DNA of 64,000 nucleotides from NCBI GenBank assembly GCA_040396955.1, contig JBBAWX010000012.1:1-64000 (forward strand). Direction: 5' to 3'. The translations under genes were made by a program, and so were the position numbers. Below the pieces are notes generated by a model. The model saw nothing but the letters and a program-made list of their open reading frames with translations, was not told the DNA's origin and made no database searches. The stretch comes from UBA965 sp040396955 (GTDB lineage Bacteria > Chloroflexota > Chloroflexia > Chloroflexales > Roseiflexaceae). Below are positions 34,673-41,539 of this stretch, one piece after another; within the stretch, counting starts at the first letter, position 1, and each line of letters opens with the position of its first letter.

Positions 34673-35724
34673 TATATACTCCGTTTGCTCGTCAGAAGCT
34701 GCCACAAAAAGAACGGAGCTCCAATTCCTGCCGTAATAATCCCGAGTGGGAGCTCTTGTGGCGCAACCACGGTGCGCGCCAGCATATCGGCAGCCAACAA
34801 AAAGACGCTACCGTAGACGGCTGCCAACGGAATGAGGCGCCGATGATCTCCCCCTACCCACAAGCGAAGCGAATGCGGCACAATGATGCCCACAAAACCA
34901 ATCAGACCGTGGAACGCCACCGCTGTTGCCGTCATCACGGTCGCTCCTCCAATCGTCAACCAACGCACACGGCGCACATTGATGCCGAGGAATTGTGCTT
35001 CTTCTTCGCTGAACAACAGGGTATTGAGATCACGGGATACAATGGTGAGGAGCACCATGCCTACCACCACACTCGTTGCCACCACCCAGACCGCATCCCA
35101 ACCAACGGTGGCAAAACTCCCCAACAAAAACGCCAGCAACTGGTTTGTCTGACGGCCGAGTCGGATCATCAAAAAGGTGGTCACCGCACTCGCCAACGTC
35201 CCGAGCGCCACACCGGCAAGGACCAAATCGTTGTTGCTATAGGCGCTCCGCCGTGCGGCAATCCCAAACACCCCAGCAACCACCAGCAATGCTCCCACAA
35301 AAGCACCAACGGGCATCGCCAAACTCCCAAGCAGCACCACACCGCCCAACGCCACCGTGGCAATGGCACCAAGACCCGCACCGGCCGCTACCCCGACGAT
35401 GTACGGATCGGCCAACGGGTTCCGAAACAGCCCCTGATATGCGGCACCCGTGGCACTCAGTGCGGCACCCGTCAGCGCGACGAGGAGTACACGTGGCAAG
35501 CGTATGGTGAGCACAATGGTGACAGTCGCCGGTGAAAACTGGCTCTGAGGCAGTCCAATGAGATGATTCCAGGTGATGGTCACGATGTCCAAAAACGGCA
35601 CGGCAACACTGCCGATACTGACTGCCATCATGAACGTACACAACAACAGTACGCTGGCAACCAACACGGACACCACGGAAAGATGCCGATACGCTGACAA
35701 GATGTGACGTCCGTGTTGGTGCAT
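34672..35724 (-). CDS. btuC: Cobalamin ABC transporter permease (FecCD type)
   Basis: 350 aa, about ten membrane segments. FecCD hallmarks are RLPRVLLVALTGAALSATGAAYQ, NPLADPYIVGVAAGAGLGA, and the C-terminal HGLIGFVGIIVPHSLRLWVG, which contacts the ATPase. AGGAGC precedes the ATG. It lies ten bases after btuF and overlaps btuD by one base. No outer-membrane BtuB/TonB system is present, in line with a single-membrane cell. Confidence 0.9.
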   Translation of the reverse strand: MHQHGRHILSAYRHLSVVSVLVASVLLLCTFMMAVSIGSVAVPFLDIVTITWNHLIGLPQSQFSPATVTIVLTIRLPRVLLVALTGAALSATGAAYQGLFRNPLADPYIVGVAAGAGLGAIATVALGGVVLLGSLAMPVGAFVGALLVVAGVFGIAARRSAYSNNDLVLAGVALGTLASAVTTFLMIRLGRQTNQLLAFLLGSFATVGWDAVWVVATSVVVGMVLLTIVSRDLNTLLFSEEEAQFLGINVRRVRWLTIGGATVMTATAVAFHGLIGFVGIIVPHSLRLWVGGDHRRLIPLAAVYGSVFLLAADMLARTVVAPQELPLGIITAGIGAPFFLWQLLTSKRSI

Positions 35725-35733
35725 GGGAAGCTC

Positions 35734-36735
35734 CTAGCGTGGGTGCAAGGCGGCGACAACTTCCGCCAAACCGGCGACAATACGCGGTCCTGGTCGGCTC
35801 ACCAGGCTGTCGTTGATGGGGTAGACTCGCTGGTTGGTGACCGCTGCAAGTGCTTGCCATCCCTCACGACTCGCTACCATCTCGGGAGTCACACCATAGA
35901 TGGAGTCAGCCAACAAGATGACATCAGGGTCAGCTGCCACGATTTGCTCAACGCTCACTTGTGGGTACGGATTATCAGCAGAAGCAAAGATATTCACACC
36001 GCCAGCCGCTGTCAGCAAATCGTTCACAAAGTTGTTGGGACCTATCGTATACGGCTTGGCAGGATCGGTAGCATCAAGCTCCCAAAACACCGTCGGACGC
36101 TCCGGATACATTGCCACTTCAGCGACCAGTGCATCCCAGTCACGTTGCATCTGCTCCACCACGCTTGTTGCCTCAGCTTCAGCCCCAATCACGCTGCCCA
36201 CGAGTGTGATATCGCTGAGAATGGAAGCAAAGGTGGTGTCAACAGAACCAACCACAATCACGGGAATCCCGAGCGCCGTCACTTGCGCTACCACATCTGG
36301 CGCAGTGATTCCCGCTGCAAAGACCACGTCTGGTTGCAATGCGGTAATTTGCTCGTAGTTGACGGTCATGTCGTAGTTGGTGATTTTGGGCAAATCAACG
36401 ATCTCAGGTGGGTAGTCACTATACACGTCCACTGCCAAGAGTTGTACATTTCCCTGGGCATTGAGGGCAGTGACGATTTCAGTGGTGCTTGGTGCGAGCG
36501 AAATGACCGCATCAATGGTCACAGGAATTTCCACGTTGCGACCAGCACTATCGGTAATCGAGCGCACTGATGGCGCCGGCGTTGAGGTTGGCGCTGGAAG
36601 CGTGGCTGTCGGTGCCTCAGGGGTGCTTGTGGAAGCCTCAGGGGTGCTTGTAGGAGCCTCATTACTCTGCGGCGCGGCAGCCCCACACGCAGTCACAGTG
36701 AAAAGGATGAAGCTGAGTAATAATCGTCGTAGCAT
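35734..36735 (-). CDS. btuF: Cobalamin-binding lipoprotein
   Basis: 333 aa. Signal peptide with lipobox TVTAC (Cys17), then a long Thr/Ser/Pro/Glu linker with the repeat STPEA (about 25-55). The binding domain is class III: RNVEIPVTIDAVISLAPSTTEIV, NYEQITALQPDVVFAAG, and a C-terminal half with SVEQIVAADPDVILLAD. This is the BtuF/FecB-type fold. AAAGGAA lies before the ATG at 36735; the longer frame to 36849 would run through the leader terminator. B12 specificity is inferred from the riboswitch upstream. Confidence 0.88.
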   Translation of the reverse strand: MLRRLLLSFILFTVTACGAAAPQSNEAPTSTPEASTSTPEAPTATLPAPTSTPAPSVRSITDSAGRNVEIPVTIDAVISLAPSTTEIVTALNAQGNVQLLAVDVYSDYPPEIVDLPKITNYDMTVNYEQITALQPDVVFAAGITAPDVVAQVTALGIPVIVVGSVDTTFASILSDITLVGSVIGAEAEATSVVEQMQRDWDALVAEVAMYPERPTVFWELDATDPAKPYTIGPNNFVNDLLTAAGGVNIFASADNPYPQVSVEQIVAADPDVILLADSIYGVTPEMVASREGWQALAAVTNQRVYPINDSLVSRPGPRIVAGLAEVVAALHPR

Positions 36736-36765
36736 GCAGATTATTCCTTTCGAAAATAAAAAATC

Positions 36766-36803
36766 ACACAAAAAACAACAACAAACCCTCGCAAATGCGA
36801 GGG
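36766..36803 (-). terminator. Leader terminator of the btuFCD operon
   Basis: Minus strand: CCCTCGC-ATTT-GCGAGGG (36803-36786) followed by a T-rich tract (36785-36766). It lies after the cobalamin aptamer and just before the btuF ribosome-binding site, so it is the expected expression platform for transcription termination at high B12. Confidence 0.82.
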
Positions 36804-36823
36804 CACAAAGCATAGACGATACA

Positions 36824-36844
36824 CTACGTGTGTACGTACGCCAT
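36824..36844 (-). CDS. Six-codon upstream ORF (MAYVHT) between riboswitch and terminator
   Basis: ATG at 36844, stop TAG at 36826-36824, preceded by the very strong ribosome-binding sequence AAGGAGGTG only two bases from the ATG. It sits between the B12 aptamer and the terminator. Its translation could influence the terminator. A chance ORF is possible, but such a good ribosome-binding site in a leader is unlikely to be neutral. Confidence 0.38.
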   Translation of the reverse strand: MAYVHT

Positions 36845-36887
36845 GGCACCTCCTTGGCTCGAAGAGGTCAAATCCATTGTGTAGTAG

Positions 36888-37028
36888 TAAGGCAGGTTTC
36901 CTGGCTTGTATCGTGAGATACTTACAGTTGCGGCACAGCGACGGACTTACACCGTCTTCCACCTTTACGCCCTAGCATCCGGGCTAGCGGGTCACCTTAC
37001 AGCTATTTACTTGGCAGCTTGCGCTGAC
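36888..37028 (-). ncRNA. Cobalamin riboswitch
   Basis: On the minus strand the conserved cobalamin elements appear in order: GGTGACC-type 5' helix region, AAAGGTGGAAGACGGTGTAA, GTCCGTCGCTGTGCCGCAAC, CTGTAA, and the B12 box AAGCCAGGAAACCTGCC (36891-36907). The order and consensus matches are those of the classical B12 element. It lies between a strong promoter and a terminator ahead of btuF, so it should shut off B12 uptake when cobalamin is plentiful. Confidence 0.93.
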
Positions 37029-37034
37029 GCCCTG

Positions 37035-37063
37035 AGTATACGGTATGATGATGGCGATGTCAA
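37035..37063 (-). promoter_or_regulatory. Promoter of the B12 riboswitch and btuFCD
   Basis: Minus strand: -35 TTGACA (37063-37058), 17-bp spacer, -10 TATACT (37040-37035). Transcription would start near 37028, at the 5' edge of the aptamer. The -35 lies only 24 bp from the divergent C39-like gene start. Confidence 0.75.
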
Positions 37064-37086
37064 TGAACCGTTGTGAGGAGTGTGCC

Positions 37087-37830
37087 ATGTACCCCGCATA
37101 TGTCCATTCTGTCTTCCCAACGCCGAGTCACCAGTGGCCTGTCATTGGTCAGCGCAAAAACGAATGTAGTTTTACGGCAATGACCAATGCGCTTAATTGT
37201 CTTTCAAATGATTATGTCTACCAAGTACATGATTTCATTCGTGAGGTGGGGCCACTGTTTCAGGCCCAGTGGGGCGGCACGCTCCCACCACTCAAAGCGT
37301 GGCAACTGCGTCGACGCGGGTATGGGAGTCACTACGGCAACTTGCGGTTCACGGACTGCGAATACGTGCTTCGTCGTCTCATCGACCTGCACATCCCCGT
37401 TATCATCGACATCTACACGGGCATGCAGGTCGGCATGCGGCGCATCTACGGGCAACACGCCGTCGTACTCGTCGGGTATAGTGACGCCTACTGCGACGCC
37501 ACAGGTGTTGAGCGGGTTGAGTACTACCTGCTTGACAGCGAGTGGCCACATCTCGGTGCCTTTGACATACGCGCCAACGACATTGACCGTGATGGTGACG
37601 GCATCGTTGAGGAATACCCAGGCAACCGCACATTGACACGACAAGATTTTTTGCGCATCTACACGACCCGTTGCTACGCTCCCATATTTCGGAGCCAGAT
37701 GGCGCATCAAGCGTGGTATCAGGCCACCTTCCGAGCGCATCGGCCTTCGCTGTGGGAACGTACAGTGAGCGGCAGCAACGATCGACTGCATGCGACAATC
37801 ACCCAAAGGATGGATGACCACACGCACTGA
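37087..37830 (+). CDS. C39-like cysteine peptidase-fold protein with an EF-hand-like loop
   Basis: 247 aa, no signal peptide. A papain-like triad can be proposed: Cys27 in QRKNECSFT, His124 in GQHAVVLVGYSD and Asp150 in YYLLDSEW. This spacing and the GQHAVVLVGY strand fit the C39-like (Peptidase_C39_2) family. Further on, the DIDRDGDGIVEE segment looks like a calcium-binding EF-hand loop. The ATG at 37087 was chosen because GAGGAG lies six bases upstream; the frame from 37045 would place this signal inside the gene. Substrate unknown. Confidence 0.65.
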   Translation: MYPAYVHSVFPTPSHQWPVIGQRKNECSFTAMTNALNCLSNDYVYQVHDFIREVGPLFQAQWGGTLPPLKAWQLRRRGYGSHYGNLRFTDCEYVLRRLIDLHIPVIIDIYTGMQVGMRRIYGQHAVVLVGYSDAYCDATGVERVEYYLLDSEWPHLGAFDIRANDIDRDGDGIVEEYPGNRTLTRQDFLRIYTTRCYAPIFRSQMAHQAWYQATFRAHRPSLWERTVSGSNDRLHATITQRMDDHTH

Positions 37831-37833
37831 TTC

Positions 37834-37845
37834 GCAGTATACTGC
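37834..37845 (+). promoter_or_regulatory. Palindrome with embedded TATACT ahead of the ABC exporter
   Basis: The perfect 12-bp palindrome GCAGTATACTGC contains a -10-like TATACT, 40 nt before the first ABC gene. The -35 is weak. It may be a regulated promoter. Confidence 0.3.
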
Positions 37846-37884
37846 AGGAGATGAAACAACGACGGTGGTCAGCAAGGAGCAATA

Positions 37885-39630
37885 ATGGCCCTCTTTCGAC
37901 GCATGCTTGCCCAACTACGGCCCTACTGGATATTGATGATCGGCGCCTGGCTGAGTTTGTTCCTCAGCAACGGAGCCAACTTACTCAGTCCCTACATCCT
38001 CAAGCAGATATTGGACGATGGTATTGGGCAGCGCAACATGACGGCAGTCTGGTCGGGCACAATTGCCCTGGTCATACTTGCAGTGGTGCGCGGGGTATTC
38101 GGATTCACGCAGAGTTTTTGGTCCGAAAAGCTGTCGCAGTCGTACGCATTTGATATGCGCAACGCTTTGTTCGAAAAAATACAGACCTTGAGTTTCGCCT
38201 ATCATGATCGCGCTCAAGCCGGACAACTCATGACTCGCTTAACGAGCGATGTGGAGCAGGTGCGCGGCTTCATCGCTGGCGGTTTGCTACAGTTCATCAG
38301 TGCGCTCATTATGATCATTGGCACGCTGGTAGCACTGTTCAGCATGAATTGGCAACTCACGATCGTGGCCATTCTTTTCATACCACCGACCATGGTCATC
38401 TTGGGATATTTCATGCGGGTGGTACGCCCCATGTTTGCGACCATCCAAGAGCGGCTTGGGCTACTCAACGCCGTACTCCAAGAAAACATCAGCGGAGCGC
38501 GTTTGGTCAAGGTGTTCGGGCGCGAGCACTATGAGCTTGCGCGCTTCGAAGAGCGCAATGCCAGCCTACTCGAGATGAATCTCAAATCGGTGGTAGCCAT
38601 GTCGAGCTCATTCCCGCTGGTCTTCCTTATCAACAATTTAGGCACACTTGCCATTATTTGGGCGGGCGGTGTACAGGTCATGGGTGGCAATTTGAGCCTC
38701 GGTGAACTGATTGCCTTCAACACCTACCTGACCCTCCTCTACCAGCCACTCTTCATGATTGGCATGATTGCGGCGCAAATCAGTCGGGCCAGCGTCAGCA
38801 ACGAACGAATCTACGAGCTTGTCGACACCAAGCAAGACATCGAAGACCGCGCTGATGCCACCACGTTGCCGCCCATCAAAGGGGAGGTCCGTTTTCAAGG
38901 GGTTTCATTGCGCTATGCGGGTTCGGCAAGCAAAGTGCTCGATCACGTAGATTTTTATGCCCCACCAGGGACCACGGTGGCCATCCTCGGTACCACTGGC
39001 AGTGGCAAAAGTTCACTCATCAATTTAATCCCGCGGTTCTACGATGTCAGTGATGGCACGATTTCGATTGACGGTATCGACGTACGCACCGTCAAAATCG
39101 ATTCATTGCGCAGTCAGATTGGCATCGTACTGCAAGACACGACCTTGTTCAGCGGCACCATCCGCGACAACATTGCCTACGGGCGCCCAGATGCCAGTGA
39201 TGCAGATGTAATCGCCGCCGCAGTGAAGGCCCAAGCCGACGCCTTTATTGGCGAATTACCGCAAGGGTACGCCACCATCGTCGGCGAACGCGGCGTCGGG
39301 CTCTCGGGTGGGCAACGCCAACGTATCGCCATCGCACGGGCATTACTGCTCGACCCGCGCATTTTGATTCTCGATGACAGCACATCAGCGGTCGATGCCG
39401 AGACCGAGCACAAAATCCAACAAGCGCTCGATGAATTGATGTACAACCGCACAACCTTTGTGATTGCACAACGCATCAGCACCGTGCGCAACGCGGACGT
39501 CATTTTGTTGCTTGACAACGGCAAAATTGTTGGTCAAGGCACGCACGATCAACTCCTCCGGGACAATCCCATTTACGGCGAAATCATCGATTCACAATTC
39601 GGTCATCAACTCGCTGAGCAGATGCTCTGA
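37885..39630 (+). CDS. ABC exporter half-transporter, degenerate-site subunit
   Basis: 581 aa: a six-segment membrane domain (about 1-320) and a C-terminal nucleotide-binding domain. Walker A is GTTGSGKSS, signature LSGGQRQR, and Walker B ILILDDSTSAVD, where the catalytic Glu is replaced by Asp. This is the mark of the non-catalytic site in heterodimeric exporters such as TM287/288, LmrCD and BmrCD. It pairs with the next gene to export drugs or lipids through the cytoplasmic membrane. AGGAGC precedes the ATG. Confidence 0.92.
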   Translation: MALFRRMLAQLRPYWILMIGAWLSLFLSNGANLLSPYILKQILDDGIGQRNMTAVWSGTIALVILAVVRGVFGFTQSFWSEKLSQSYAFDMRNALFEKIQTLSFAYHDRAQAGQLMTRLTSDVEQVRGFIAGGLLQFISALIMIIGTLVALFSMNWQLTIVAILFIPPTMVILGYFMRVVRPMFATIQERLGLLNAVLQENISGARLVKVFGREHYELARFEERNASLLEMNLKSVVAMSSSFPLVFLINNLGTLAIIWAGGVQVMGGNLSLGELIAFNTYLTLLYQPLFMIGMIAAQISRASVSNERIYELVDTKQDIEDRADATTLPPIKGEVRFQGVSLRYAGSASKVLDHVDFYAPPGTTVAILGTTGSGKSSLINLIPRFYDVSDGTISIDGIDVRTVKIDSLRSQIGIVLQDTTLFSGTIRDNIAYGRPDASDADVIAAAVKAQADAFIGELPQGYATIVGERGVGLSGGQRQRIAIARALLLDPRILILDDSTSAVDAETEHKIQQALDELMYNRTTFVIAQRISTVRNADVILLLDNGKIVGQGTHDQLLRDNPIYGEIIDSQFGHQLAEQML

Positions 39631-39640
39631 TGATGACGCA

Positions 39641-39657
39641 CTCAGTGATGCACTGAG
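39641..39657 (+). other. Hairpin between the two ABC exporter genes
   Basis: CTCAGTG-ATG-CACTGAG, perfect 7-bp arms, ends just before the AGGAG ribosome-binding site of the second ABC gene. It could tune the ratio of the two subunits. Confidence 0.45.
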
Positions 39658-39672
39658 AGGAGAAATAGACAC

Positions 39673-41493
39673 ATGTGGCGTGGCATACAAGGCATGGCCG
39701 AACTCCCTGAGGGCAAAGCCAGTAATTCATGGCTCATCATGCGGCGTTTGGCCGGATATTTGGCACCGCATTGGAGTGCGGTCGGCATCATCGTGGCACT
39801 TGCACTTCTCAATGCGGTGACCCAAGCCCTTGCACCAATTTTGATTGGCAAGAGCATCGATGACGTCATCGCGGTAGGCAAGGCAGACTCACTCTGGTAC
39901 TACATGGTCGGGCTACTCGCCTGTTATCTCGTGGGGGCTCTCACCGGACGCCTCCAGTTTTTGATGATGGGGCAAATCGGTCAACATACGATTGCGCAGA
40001 TGCGGAGCGAGTTATTCGCCCATCTGCAACGACTTTCGATGCGTTTTTTTGATCGCAACCCTGCAGGTGACTTGATGTCGCGCATTGTCAACGATATCGA
40101 CGTCATCACGCAGCTCATGGGCCAAGGTCTCAACATCATGATCGGCAATTTGTTTGCCCTCATCGGCATCATCGTGGCCATGTTTGTGCTCGACGTACGC
40201 CTCTCCATCGCGAGTCTCATTCTCATTCCTGTGCTCTTTTTGATGACACAGCTCTTTGCGAGTGCAGCGCGCCGGGCGTTCCGCAAGACGCGTGAGTCCA
40301 TCGGCGATGTCTCATCTGACATCCAAGAAGAAATCGCTGGGGTCAAGGTCGCCCAGGCCTTCACCCGCACTGAAGTCAATAAATCACGTTTTTCGCAGCG
40401 CAATGCGGCCAATCGTGATGCCAACGTGAGTGCCACGGCAATCACTTCCGCATTTGGGCCATTGGTGGATGTCATCGCCGCACTCGGGGTGGCCATTGTG
40501 GCCGGCTACGGAAGCTACCTCGTCATCAATCAAGAGGTCTCTGCCGGCCTGGTAGTTTCATTTTTGGCGTACGTACAGTTTTTCTTTCGCCCCATCCAAG
40601 TGATTTCACAGTTTTACACGACCGCACAATCGGCATTTGCCGCAGCGGAACGCACCTTTCAACTCATCGACATGCCCGAAGAGATGCCGAGCCGCGCCGA
40701 TCAAGTGCAACCGGTGGCGCTCACCGGGCATGTTCGCTTCGAGGACGTCTGGTTTCGGTATGGGGCACGCGTTGGTCAGTCCGGCGACGGCGATTGGGTG
40801 CTCCAAGCGCTCAATCTTGATATTCGCCCAGGTGAAATGATTGCCGTGGTCGGGCCAACTGGTTCCGGCAAAACGACCCTTGTCTCACTGCTGCCTCGGC
40901 TCTACGACGTCACCCAGGGGCGGATTTGCATCGACGGGGTCGACATCCGTGATTACGAACACACCGCCTTGCGCCATCAGATGAGCATGGTCTTACAAGA
41001 GACTTTCTTGATTTCGGCGACGGTTCGAGAAAACATCCGTTATGGAAACTTGGGAGCAAGCGATGAAGCCGTTGCAGACGCAGCACACCTCGCCAACGCC
41101 CATGACTTCATTCAATCATTGCCCAATGGCTACGACACGGTCCTTGGTGCGCAGGGTGTATCTCTGAGCCAAGGGCAACGTCAGCTCATCGGCATTGCAC
41201 GTGCCATCTTGGCAGAGCCACGCATCCTGATTCTCGATGAAGCAACAAGTAGCGTCGATACGCGCACCGAAGCACTCATCCAGCAAGCCATAGAACGCCT
41301 CCTGCACGGGCGCACCAGCTTTGTGATTGCGCACCGCCTCTCGACGGTACGTGGCGCTGACCGTATCGTGGTACTCGATCATGGCCGCATTGTAGAAATC
41401 GGGTCGCATGCCGAACTGATTGCACAAAACGGTATGTATGCGGAGCTCCATCAGCGCCAATTTGCGGCCATTACCCGCGAAGAACCAGCATAG
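39673..41493 (+). CDS. ABC exporter half-transporter, catalytic-site subunit
   Basis: 606 aa: membrane domain (about 20-340) and nucleotide-binding domain. Walker A is GPTGSGKTT, signature LSQGQRQL, Walker B ILILDEATSSVD with the catalytic Glu, H-loop IAHRLSTV. The LSQGQ signature with an intact Walker B is the usual partner of a degenerate subunit. Together with the upstream gene it forms a heterodimeric exporter. An in-frame ATG at 39694 is an alternative start. Confidence 0.92.
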   Translation: MWRGIQGMAELPEGKASNSWLIMRRLAGYLAPHWSAVGIIVALALLNAVTQALAPILIGKSIDDVIAVGKADSLWYYMVGLLACYLVGALTGRLQFLMMGQIGQHTIAQMRSELFAHLQRLSMRFFDRNPAGDLMSRIVNDIDVITQLMGQGLNIMIGNLFALIGIIVAMFVLDVRLSIASLILIPVLFLMTQLFASAARRAFRKTRESIGDVSSDIQEEIAGVKVAQAFTRTEVNKSRFSQRNAANRDANVSATAITSAFGPLVDVIAALGVAIVAGYGSYLVINQEVSAGLVVSFLAYVQFFFRPIQVISQFYTTAQSAFAAAERTFQLIDMPEEMPSRADQVQPVALTGHVRFEDVWFRYGARVGQSGDGDWVLQALNLDIRPGEMIAVVGPTGSGKTTLVSLLPRLYDVTQGRICIDGVDIRDYEHTALRHQMSMVLQETFLISATVRENIRYGNLGASDEAVADAAHLANAHDFIQSLPNGYDTVLGAQGVSLSQGQRQLIGIARAILAEPRILILDEATSSVDTRTEALIQQAIERLLHGRTSFVIAHRLSTVRGADRIVVLDHGRIVEIGSHAELIAQNGMYAELHQRQFAAITREEPA

Positions 41494-41539
41494 ATCTCCA
41501 CCCCGACTACGTCCTGCGTTTGTAGCCCTGTGTTGCCTC

